Shown piece after piece: positions 1-6,990 of a stretch of 8,833 nucleotides of DNA. Source of the DNA: Planctomycetota bacterium (lineage in GTDB: Bacteria > Planctomycetota > Phycisphaerae > UBA1845 > CAIVHJ01); assembly GCA_022573485.1 (NCBI GenBank), contig JACZTW010000159.1, positions 1 to 8,833 of the forward strand, given 5' to 3'. Position 1 is the first letter of the stretch, and each line of letters begins with the position of its first letter. Both the position numbers and the translations under genes were made by a program. A model generated the notes under the pieces. It was given only the letters and a program-made list of their open reading frames with translations. It had not been told where the DNA came from and ran no database searches.

Positions 1-2834
1 GCAGCCGGAGGTAGTGGTGCAGCGACCACCGGCTCCGGCCAGAGCTCTTGCAGTTCCAGCGTCGGCACGATGCCGGCGGCGGGCGCGATCAATTTCGCCA
101 TATCCGCCAACTCACCCTGTACGATGATCTCTGGCGCCCACCAGGCTTGCTCGGCGGCACGCTTGGCCTGATCCTGAAGAACGTCCAGGAAGTCTCTGAG
201 TTCAGAAGCGCGCTCCAGCAACTCCTCCGCCTTGACTTCAAGCTCCTCGGCTTCCCTTCCGGAGACCTCGGCCTCATTTTGGAGCGTCTGTGCTTCCTGC
301 ATTAGCCCACTTGCTTGTTCGAGCGCTCTCGTCTTCAAACGATCCTGGAGGCTTTCGGCGGCGGATTGCAGTTCTTCTGCGCGCATCTGAAGCTCCTCAG
401 CCCGCTGCTCAAACTGCTCGCTGCGCTGCTCCAGCATACGGGCCCGCACTTCCATGGCCCGCGACGCGCTCTCCATCTGAATACGTTGGACAAACGCATC
501 GGTCTCCAGATTCTGCCGCTGAATCGCTTCTCGGGCATCAGCGCCCTCGGGCGGATCGATCATATCGACGAATGCCTTGAAGATTCTCTGCTGCGACGCC
601 GTGCCCTGCACTTCGATGCGGTCATCGCGCGGCCGGACAAAAATGGGCACGTCTGAACGCACCATCAGCTCGGTCAGTTCTTTCAGTTTGCCTGCCGAAA
701 GACGGTACGTGCGCCACGTGGTCTCACCGCCGTCTGCGCCGGGTGCGAAGAAAATGTCCGGGGCCTGAGGGACCGCCGGCGCGCTCCAGACCTGCGGCAT
801 GCGTTGCAACTGCCTTTCCAACTGCCGTTCCATGCGCTCCGTAAACCGCTCAAGCCGCTCTTCAAGTCGGCGCATGCGCGCTTCAAACCGCTCCAGGTGC
901 GACTCATTACCATCGCCCGAAAGTAGCGTGTAGAATGGAGCCGACGCGGTTGCCGTAGACCACGCACGGAGGGGGGCGTAGGCCTGCGATGTTCTCTTGT
1001 CGGCCTTCTTGGCTTTCTTGGGGCTCCTGGCTTTCAGTGCTTTCGCGGCTTTCAGCACCTTCTCGGCCTTCGGCGCTTTCTTGCCGGAAATATACTGCTC
1101 AAATGTACTCAGGCCGGCGTCCCTGTCGTCAGTGATACCCCGTCGACCGCGCGGCGCGGGTCCGGGCGCTCTAAATCCTAACTTCCCCTCAGCCGTGCAA
1201 CTGCCGCAACAATTGCCTTTGCAGTTCGAACCACTGCACTCGCACTTCGCTTTGCAATTGTCACAGCAGCTCGCTGCCACTGTGGCCTTCGGCGGGCACG
1301 CCCAGGCACCGCCGCTCACCCACGCGGTTGTCACCAGCGCGCAAGCCAGCGCCATGCCAAAAACAGAAAGCCTGGGTCTCGATGTTGCGGTCATCACCAT
1401 TTTGATTCTCCTCGCAAGTTTTCGGGTTGTTTGTGTCGTAGCCCCCATACTCATGGCCGGGGCCACCACATGGCCCTGGCTGACAAATTCCTTGGCGCGC
1501 AACAAGGCCACCGCATAGGCGCGCCGGTCGCGCGGCAGCAGCCAAGTGACCCATTGATCGCAGGACAACTCCGCCTCTTCGTGAAGCCGATGCCGCACCC
1601 ACCACACCAACGGGTTCCACCAGTAAATCAGGCCAACGAACCATTCGATCCACGTTACGATATGGTCGCGGCGCCGCAGGTGAGCCAATTCGTGGCAAAG
1701 AACAGCACGCCGACTCACACGATCCAAATCCGACCACAACTGCACCGGCAGGATCAGTTTCGGTCGGGGGCCGCACAGGATCATGGGCGAAATCCGCTGC
1801 TGGACCATCATCGTCGGCGGCGGGCGCTTAACGCCTACCTCTGTAGCGGCCTTGGCCACTTCGGCAGTGATGGCCTCTCCCGCAGGCATGCCGCCGCGCA
1901 ACACCCGCTGGAAGCGGTGCATCCGCCGCAGCGAAAGGAGTAGCAGCGTAATCACGCCGCCGAGCCACAGGCTGATCGGCACGGGAGGCAAAGCCAGAAC
2001 CATGCTCCTCAGCCCGGCCAACTTCTTCAGCCACAGCGTCCATTGGTTCTGCAGCTCCGTGAACGTCTCGTCCCAAACCGTGGAACGGCTCGCCGATGGC
2101 ACGCCGACGGCTAACGCTGGCTCAGCCTGCAGATCCGTCGTCCGCACGGCACCCTTGTCCGGCGTGGCGAGACCCGTAGCGGATCGCGACTTCACGGGCC
2201 TCGGCTTCTGCGCGGCACGCATGGACTGCGTTGTCACGTGCTCTTCCGGACGAGTCTTGCGCGCCGCCGCGCGGGACACATTACCGCGTTTCCGTCCTAA
2301 ATGCCCCTTCATGGCGCCACTGTCGTCGCGCAGCAGAGGCGCCGACTCCCTGACACCATTCGCACGTACTGGAAGATGTGTCGCTTGACGAGCAGGCGGC
2401 CTGGTCTCTTCAGTTGGACGCCGCGCTCCGAGTGCGACGATCTCCGCTCGGGAGGAATCGTCAGCGCCCTGCGCGTTCTGTGATCTACGTATACTTGCAC
2501 TGTCGCGCCGATCATGAACCGGCCGCACAGGGGAAGTCAGAACAACTTGAGCGTTGGGCGCGGTCTCATTACTCCGCGCTGCAACATTTTTTGTGGACGG
2601 TTGCGGATTTGCCTCGCCTGCCGTCAGGGCCGCCGTCACCAATCGTGTGAGTCGTTCGGGAGGAGCAATGCGGGGCGCCAGCAGGAGCACCAAAACAAGC
2701 AGCCAGAGGAAATGGCGAGTCGAGGGTCGGCAGGGTACGCACTTGCAAATCGCCGCAATGATCAGCACCAACGGGATCGCGGCAAGCGCGTTTTGCCACA
2801 AGAATTCAGTTATGGCCACAGGCCACGGGGGCAT
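1..2834 (-). CDS. M56 (BlaR1/MecR1-like) membrane zinc protease with long Cys-rich and coiled-coil extracytoplasmic region; C-terminus cut by window edge
   Basis: The frame is open from ATG 2834 to base 1 (944 codons) with no stop, so the gene continues beyond the window. Hydrophobic helices lie at about residues 4-29, 42-57 and 280-302. The peptidase motif HELAH is at 381-385, followed by RRRDH, then YWWNPLVWW (404-412) and HEEAELSCD (418-426), which should hold the third zinc ligand. A fourth helix is at about 489-511. This is the BlaR1 layout, with the protease in the cytoplasm and the C-terminus outside. After helix four come ten cysteines in residues 513-546, a Lys/Ala-rich stretch (585-614), a coiled coil (about 646-680), a small domain (about 707-762, YRLSAGKLKELTELMV) and a Glu/Gln/Arg-rich helix of about 125 residues (770-897). 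No penicillin-binding domain is seen. A hydrophilic linker of about 220 residues separates helices two and three. The start follows GAGGGG (2848-2843) by 8 nt and lies 24 nt after blaI, so the two are co-transcribed. Family assignment is strong. The signal sensed is unknown. Confidence 0.9.
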   Translation of the reverse strand, partial: MPPWPVAITEFLWQNALAAIPLVLIIAAICKCVPCRPSTRHFLWLLVLVLLLAPRIAPPERLTRLVTAALTAGEANPQPSTKNVAARSNETAPNAQVVLTSPVRPVHDRRDSASIRRSQNAQGADDSSRAEIVALGARRPTEETRPPARQATHLPVRANGVRESAPLLRDDSGAMKGHLGRKRGNVSRAAARKTRPEEHVTTQSMRAAQKPRPVKSRSATGLATPDKGAVRTTDLQAEPALAVGVPSASRSTVWDETFTELQNQWTLWLKKLAGLRSMVLALPPVPISLWLGGVITLLLLSLRRMHRFQRVLRGGMPAGEAITAEVAKAATEVGVKRPPPTMMVQQRISPMILCGPRPKLILPVQLWSDLDRVSRRAVLCHELAHLRRRDHIVTWIEWFVGLIYWWNPLVWWVRHRLHEEAELSCDQWVTWLLPRDRRAYAVALLRAKEFVSQGHVVAPAMSMGATTQTTRKLARRIKMVMTATSRPRLSVFGMALACALVTTAWVSGGAWACPPKATVAASCCDNCKAKCECSGSNCKGNCCGSCTAEGKLGFRAPGPAPRGRRGITDDRDAGLSTFEQYISGKKAPKAEKVLKAAKALKARSPKKAKKADKRTSQAYAPLRAWSTATASAPFYTLLSGDGNESHLERFEARMRRLEERLERFTERMERQLERQLQRMPQVWSAPAVPQAPDIFFAPGADGGETTWRTYRLSAGKLKELTELMVRSDVPIFVRPRDDRIEVQGTASQQRIFKAFVDMIDPPEGADAREAIQRQNLETDAFVQRIQMESASRAMEVRARMLEQRSEQFEQRAEELQMRAEELQSAAESLQDRLKTRALEQASGLMQEAQTLQNEAEVSGREAEELEVKAEELLERASELRDFLDVLQDQAKRAAEQAWWAPEIIVQGELADMAKLIAPAAGIVPTLELQELWPEPVVAAPLPPA

Positions 2835-2858
2835 TCGTGGTTCCCCTCAGGTCAGATT

Positions 2859-3248
2859 CTACTGCTTCGATGAATCCAGCTTGTCAATCAGCTCGTGCAA
2901 CTCGCTTATCTCGTCGGCGGAGAACTTCTCTGTTTGAATCAGCTGCAGTACCAGCGGGGCCGCCGCGCCGTCGAAAAACTGCTCCACGACCGAGCGAACC
3001 CTCGACCGCATGACTTCTTCACGATCCACGGCGGCGCGATAGATGTAAGCCATGCCCGACTTGTCGCTCTCGACGAATCCCTTCTGTTCCAGACGCGTCA
3101 ACATGGTCTGCACGGTCGTGTAGGCCAGATTCCGCCCCCTGGCATGCATCTCGTTCAGGACCTGACGGACGTTCCCCCGCCCAACGCCCCAAAGCGCCTG
3201 CAGCACTTCCTGTTCCGTGCTGCCGAGTTTGTATTCGCCCTTTGACAT
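2859..3248 (-). CDS. BlaI/MecI-family winged-helix transcriptional repressor
   Basis: A 129-residue protein, the normal length for BlaI/MecI/CopY-type repressors. An N-terminal winged helix covers about residues 8-75. The recognition-helix signature is AYTTVQTMLTRLEQKG at 42-57, and the wing is around GMAYIYRA. The C-terminal helices (about 75-128) form the dimerisation part, which in this family is where the repressor is cut or inactivated after the M56 partner is triggered. The gene starts at ATG 3248, ends with TAG, and is followed after 24 nt by the M56 protease gene, the classic blaI-blaR1 pairing. A family-type operator lies about 22 bp upstream of the start, so autorepression is expected. 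The Shine-Dalgarno sequence is weak. In planctomycete-like bacteria such pairs are common and need not concern beta-lactams, so no resistance function is claimed. Confidence 0.95.
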   Translation of the reverse strand: MSKGEYKLGSTEQEVLQALWGVGRGNVRQVLNEMHARGRNLAYTTVQTMLTRLEQKGFVESDKSGMAYIYRAAVDREEVMRSRVRSVVEQFFDGAAAPLVLQLIQTEKFSADEISELHELIDKLDSSKQ

Positions 3249-3270
3249 CCGGTATTCCCAGTCCAGCTAC

Positions 3271-3280
3271 TACATCTGTA
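3271..3280. promoter_or_regulatory. Predicted BlaI operator TACA-N2-TGTA
   Basis: The sequence TACATCTGTA is the core dyad bound by BlaI/MecI-family repressors (TACA, two bases, TGTA). On the minus strand it starts 5 nt downstream of the predicted -10 box and covers the expected transcription start of the blaI-M56 operon, so bound BlaI would block initiation. This position is what the autoregulated family leads one to expect. I saw no second full copy of the core in the window, so the neighbouring selenoprotein gene is not an obvious direct target. Confidence 0.75.
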
Positions 3281-3285
3281 AGAGA

Positions 3286-3314
3286 ATCCTACTACGCGCG
3301 TCGGCGGTAGTCAA
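3286..3314 (-). promoter_or_regulatory. Sigma70-type promoter of the blaI-M56 operon
   Basis: Read on the minus strand, TTGACT (3314-3309, 5 of 6 to consensus) and TAGGAT (3291-3286, 4 of 6) are separated by exactly 17 bp. Transcription would start near 3279, giving a leader of about 30 nt before the blaI ATG and overlapping the TACA-N2-TGTA operator. The agreement of promoter, spacing and operator supports the call. Planctomycete promoters often diverge from the consensus, which limits certainty. Confidence 0.6.
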
Positions 3315-3523
3315 GGGCTATATTCCGGTTTTTGGGAAACTTGAGTCTGACCAATTACAGACGAGCGGCGCAGTGCCGTGCTGTCACGTTCGCGGAAAAC
3401 TCCTGCACGATCGTCAAGCGTCGAATCGAGATGAACGTAACAAACGATACGGAAATGAGTTATCGCCAGAGGAAACGAAAAGACCGACGCCGCGCGGACG
3501 GCAATCAGCAGCCCGCGCTGGAT

Positions 3524-3541
3524 CAGATCACGCTTGATCTG
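3524..3541 (-). terminator. Weak hairpin downstream of the selenoprotein gene
   Basis: A perfect 7-bp inverted repeat with a 4-nt loop (CAGATCA, AGCG, TGATCTG on the minus strand) lies about 35 nt after the TAA of the selenoprotein gene. It has no following U-tract, so it is not a standard intrinsic terminator. It could instead be an mRNA 3' stabilising structure or chance. The rest of the 327-bp gap 3249-3575 shows only the blaI promoter and operator. I see no gene in it. Confidence 0.2.
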
Positions 3542-3575
3542 GACGGAGATTCATTTGGAATGCTCCTGACAAAGC

Positions 3576-6500
3576 TTAGTCCGAAGCTGCCGCTTCAACT
3601 ATCAAGTCGCGGTCGCCAAGCAGCACGCGCGTGTTTGGATGCAACTTACGCCACTCGCCGAGCGGGATCGGACCCGGCTTATCGATGAATGGAATCGTTT
3701 CGCCCTTCCGGGGACCAGAGATGGCCGTCCATTGCTTGTCGTCGAGCGGGTACCACAGGCTTTCCGTCCGGCGGTCATAGAGCAAGAAGGCATTCTTGTA
3801 GACATACCCGCTGACTCCGAATTCGTCGATCGCCCCAACATTCACGCGTCCGTGGACCACGGACAGTTTGGAAAGCGGTCACCACCCCACCGTTACGGGT
3901 TTGCCCCCAACCATATCATTGACCAGTTCATGGTCGTCGAGCAGTGCTACAGGATAGGCGCGGGCATCGTCTCCGTACACATAGCCGATGACCATGATTT
4001 CGTCGTTCGTCTTGGGCTCTTCTTCCGGCCGATATGTGCTCGTTGGGATTCTCAGGAGCCTCGGGTCATCGGGATCCACAAAAACCGGGTCGTCGATGGC
4101 TTTGATTGCGTCCTGGCCTATGCCAAACTGCAAATCCTCGGCAGGCATGGGCGCCCCAGTGAAGTCGTACCACTTCGCGCCATCCGATTCTCGGTCACCG
4201 GACGCCCACAGGAGCGTCCTGTCCCCGATCTTCTTGATCTTGTCGCTGTCCGCGCCGAGCACACCGCGGAAACCATCAGAGTCGCCGCCACCGGCGGATG
4301 CCTCACCGCGGCCTCGCTTCGCTTGTTTGAGCGCATCCTCGAACCGCCGATCATTGCGGATGTTGTCGAAGTCTTTGTCACCTTCAATCGTATCCGCCAG
4401 ATCGCGCCCGCCGAACCCGCCGAACTTTATCGCCTCGAAGAGGTGATCGAAGGCCTCGTCCTTCTGACGCAGTAGCGAGTACATGCAAGCCGTGTTGTAA
4501 TGGGTCAATGACAGGAACTTTCCGCCTTCAGGGCTACCCTGCTCCTGCAGTTTCTGAGCTTCTTCCAAGATCTTCAGGGCCATTGACAGAGCTTGGTCTC
4601 GATCCCCCTTCCCTGAAACTTGGATGAGTTCCGCAGTCATGTTCTCGATCAGCGTAGCCCGCTCGCGCGCCGACATCTCCGGCTGAGCAGGTTGCTGCTC
4701 TTTCTTTGTGATTTTGGGCGTCTGCTTGGGGTCGTTGCGGCGCGATGCGACATAGTCGCGCGCCATTTTCCCGACGTCATAAGTTCGGCGGTGCATACGG
4801 TCGATCGTGTCCTGCCGCGCGTCGGCACCGGCCAGCACTCGGTACCATGCCTCGGCCATGATCTTCATGCCGCGTTCGTTCGGGTGAATTCCGTCCTCGG
4901 TGAACGCGTCGGGGTGCTCGCCCACGGTCAGCGACCACACGTCCGGCCCCTCCGATATGAAATCATGACCGCGGCTCAGCAGCTTTTTGAGCGCGAAGCG
5001 CTCGTTGCCGACCTGCGGCTCGTAGCCTTGCTTGTAGATATGCGTGGCCATGTAGACTCTCTCAATGCCCTGATCGTGCAGGCGCGTGGCGAGGGTCTCC
5101 AGAGCGTCGGCGCCGATGCGAATGCCTTCAGCATCATCGATCGAAGCAATCGGGCCAAGCCGCGAGCGCGTAAACTGCAGGGACTGCTGGCACAACGCCA
5201 CGGTCGGCGCCGGTGCGCCGGCTCGCAAGCGAGCGTTTGGCCCGAAGTAGTCGCGCAGCATCGCCCCAAAAGTCCGCTCATACGGTTCCGAACCCTGGGT
5301 CGTGATCCACGGATTGACCGGCGAACCACCCACAACCGCATTCAGCACGTGATATATTTGCCGGCCTTGAGAGTGCTCATTCAACATGTCTTGCAGCATC
5401 GTCGGCCAGGCGAACGAGGTCGAGTAGCCCACGACCACGAAAGACCTCTCGCGACCATCCAGCAACGATCCGCCGGCGGCCTTTGTGTTCATCCCCGGAT
5501 CCGAGCCCCGTTGGCGGGGCACTCGTCCGCCTCGCGGCGGGTCCGCCGGCGCATTCGCGTCCGGTGGTACCACTGGAGTCGCCTCGACGACACCGCTGCG
5601 CGGACCCACAGGCGGGCGTTCGCCGTTGGAGCTCAACTCACCAAATGGACCGTTGTACCGGCCCGTGATTTTGTCGCCCTGGACGGTGCCTTCATACGTC
5701 ATGTCCTGACCGGGACCGATGGAGCGCTTGAAACTGAGCTTCCGGCCGTCGAACTCGAGGCCGCTCAACTCCATCTCGTGCCCCATGCTGACCCACTTGC
5801 CGGTCAGCGCGCCATTTTCTTCCGAGATCGTCATCGTGGCGTTGATCATCTGGCCGCTGAACTCGGTCTTCATGTACCACTCGCCGACGATGGCGGCCAC
5901 ATTGCTCCACGCCTTGCGCGACGGGCGCGCGGGCTGCTCTTCAGCCTCACGCTGGTCATCGTCACTGCCCCACAGATTCAAGCCGCCTCGGTTTCGCCTG
6001 CCGCCGTCGCGTTCATCACGCTGGCGTGCGCCTCGATCGCGCCCACCACGCTGGCGTGCCCCACGCTGGCGTGCCCCACGCTGGCGTGTGCCGCGCTGCC
6101 CCCAGGATCTTTCCGGTTGCGGATTCGCTTCCGCGTATTGCTGGGCGAAAGACAGATCCGGCTCTTTGCCCGTACTCCGATACTCCGCCAACCAGGCCTG
6201 GGCTTGATTCAGCGCGGGCACAAACCCGAACGGACCGCGCTTGCCCGCCACGCCCAGCGTCCCGTCCTTGCGAATCAGGAAGATCCGATCCGGGTGGGCC
6301 TTGTAGGCTTCGTTGGCCACATTGTCCATGCCGTCGATCAGGCAGGGGAGGGTCAGGCTCTCGTCTTTGAACAGCTTCTCAGCCGCCGCACAGCGTTGCC
6401 CGTAGTTCTTGTGTTCGAGCAGATCCAGGTCCTTCGCATATCCAACCGCCCAGTCGCTGTCCGCGGCGTGGGCCTCGCGGATGTAAACCAGCCGGAACTC

Positions 6501-6827
6501 CACGAGATCGCGGTAATCCTCATACATCTTCTGCATTTCGCCAACCTGGCGAAGGAAGGGCGGTCACGTGTAGCTGCCGAAGAACAGCAGCACTGGCTTC
6601 TTGCCTTTGAAGCTCGCCAGGTCGGTCTCACTCTTGCCGTCGAGCGATTTGAGCGTGAACACGGGGGCCACGTCGCCGACCTTGGGCGCCCCATCGTCGC
6701 GCATCATCCTCTCGCGCATGCCTTGTCGCCGCCGCCTAGAGCCGTCCCCGTCTTCCTGGGCCAGCAACTGCGCGGAGCCCAACGCCAAAATCAGCCCGGG
6801 AATTGTCATTACTTGCCATCTTGTCAT
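3576..6827 (-). CDS. Two-selenocysteine multidomain protein: deiodinase-like redoxin, beta-rich domain, SGNH-like hydrolase, TPR-like region, DUF3179
   Basis: One frame of 1083 residues ends in TAA at 3578-3576, if UGA at 6566-6564 (residue 88) and 3881-3879 (residue 983) are read as Sec. Domains in order: a signal peptide (about 1-23, MTRWQVMTIPGLILALGSAQ); a deiodinase-like thioredoxin fold (about 48-215) with FFGSYT-U-PPF, then YIREAH, LPCLIDGMDN and GKRGPFGF; an Arg/Gly-rich linker (240-282); a small beta-rich domain (about 312-403, IVGEWYMKTEF to LSSNGER); an SGNH/GDSL-like hydrolase (about 457-667) with candidate Ser in VVVGYSTSFAW and the Asp/His motif TEDGIHPN (D645, H648); a TPR-like segment (about 737-837, HYNTACMYSLL); and DUF3179 (about 935-1075) with ARAYPV, VGW-U-PLS, FGVSGYVY and TESLW. 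ATG 6827 is chosen because it begins the signal peptide and follows GGGAG by 10 nt; in-frame starts further upstream add nothing family-like. An extracytoplasmic thiol or selenol redox role is inferred; substrates are unknown. A pseudogene is unlikely: there are no frameshifts, and only UGA interrupts the frame, both times at Cys positions. Confidence 0.85.
3848..3881 (-). promoter_or_regulatory. UGA (Sec983) with predicted bacterial SECIS hairpin, DUF3179 domain
   Basis: The in-frame UGA is at 3881-3879. After 14 nt there is a perfect hairpin on the mRNA: stem GUCCGU/ACGGAC (3864-3859 with 3853-3848) and loop GGUCC (3858-3854). The loop starts 20 nt after the UGA and has G in its first two positions, as bacterial SECIS models require for SelB binding. 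Reading continues in the same frame into clear DUF3179 sequence (FGVSGYVY, LLYDRRTESLW). The UGA replaces the first Cys of the family's usual CPLC or CPLS motif. Confidence 0.8.
6016..6090 (-). repeat. 15-bp tandem repeat encoding an RQRGA-type linker
   Basis: Three adjacent 15-bp units (6046-6060, 6061-6075, 6076-6090; unit CCACGCTGGCGTGCC on the plus strand, the last with one or two changes) are preceded by a related unit at 6016-6030 and a diverged one between. Because 15 is a multiple of three, the array expands the protein in 5-residue steps (RQRGA) without breaking the frame. It forms the core of the Arg/Gly-rich linker between the deiodinase-like domain and the beta-rich domain of the selenoprotein. 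Confidence 0.85.
6537..6566 (-). promoter_or_regulatory. UGA (Sec88) with predicted bacterial SECIS hairpin, deiodinase-like domain
   Basis: The in-frame UGA is at 6566-6564. After 10 nt there is a perfect hairpin on the mRNA: stem UUCGCC/GGCGAA (6553-6548 with 6542-6537) and loop AGGUU (6547-6543). The loop begins 16 nt after the UGA and carries GG at positions 2-3. This closely resembles the short SelB-binding upper hairpin of formate dehydrogenase mRNAs in E. coli. The protein context FGSYT-U-PPF matches the active-site motif of deiodinases (FGSCT-U-PPF), in which the U is selenocysteine. Reading continues in frame for almost 900 codons. Confidence 0.88.
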
Positions 6828-6907
6828 GATCAGAATGCTCCCGTCAGAGGTTTGAATCGACATCACGCCTGCAGCAGGCCTGTTTCCCCGGCCCACAAGC
6901 CGGAAAC

Positions 6908-6926
6908 CTACGAGCACGAATCGTAG
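6908..6926. promoter_or_regulatory. Inverted repeat over the predicted selenoprotein promoter start
   Basis: The perfect 6-bp inverted repeat CTACGA, seven bases, TCGTAG overlaps the candidate -10 box and the expected transcription start of the selenoprotein gene. It could be an operator for an unidentified regulator or a 5' mRNA hairpin. It does not match the BlaI operator core. A short repeat like this can arise by chance, so the call is weak. Confidence 0.25.
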
Positions 6927-6948
6927 CACAGCTCAGCGCCGTTCGCAA
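6920..6948 (-). promoter_or_regulatory. Candidate promoter of the selenoprotein gene
   Basis: On the minus strand TTGCGA (6948-6943) and TACGAT (6925-6920), each 4 of 6 to the sigma70 consensus, are separated by 17 bp. Transcription would start near 6913 and leave an untranslated leader of about 86 nt before ATG 6827. The 163-bp gap after the upstream membrane-protein gene is large enough for an independent promoter. Matches are modest. Confidence 0.35.
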
Positions 6949-6990
6949 AACGCGTATTCTCCCGAACGCGGGCTTTTTCAGCGGCATGTG

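Noticed and set aside
1261..1776. Minus-strand open frame of 171 codons in another frame
   Set aside because: The M56 protease frame, with HELAH and membrane helices, covers the same bases and is continuous from 2834 to the window edge.
3332..3688. Plus-strand 118-codon frame across the intergenic gap
   Set aside because: It overlaps the 3' end of the selenoprotein gene on the opposite strand, has no recognisable domain and has no convincing ribosome binding site.
3576..6827. Pseudogene with two nonsense mutations
   Set aside because: Over 1083 codons the only interruptions are two UGAs, both at positions held by reactive Cys or Sec in their families and both followed by suitable hairpins. 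There are no frameshifts or other stops. Random decay would not be expected to choose UGA at exactly these sites.
3576..6827. Genome-wide reassignment of UGA to Trp or Gly
   Set aside because: Tryptophan is encoded by UGG throughout, the membrane-protein gene ends in UGA right after its conserved C-terminus, and the M56 and BlaI genes contain no in-frame UGA. Reassignment would also not explain the SECIS-like hairpins.
4620..6926. Plus-strand open frame of 768 codons
   Set aside because: It is antisense to the selenoprotein gene and its translation has no domain features. It is a by-product of high GC and biased codon use on the opposite strand.
6961..6977. Hairpin CCCG-AACG-CGGG followed by CTTTTT, as an intrinsic terminator
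   Set aside because: The T-tract is on the plus strand, where there is no gene to terminate. On the minus strand, after the membrane-protein gene, the T-tract is missing. The stem is only 4 bp.
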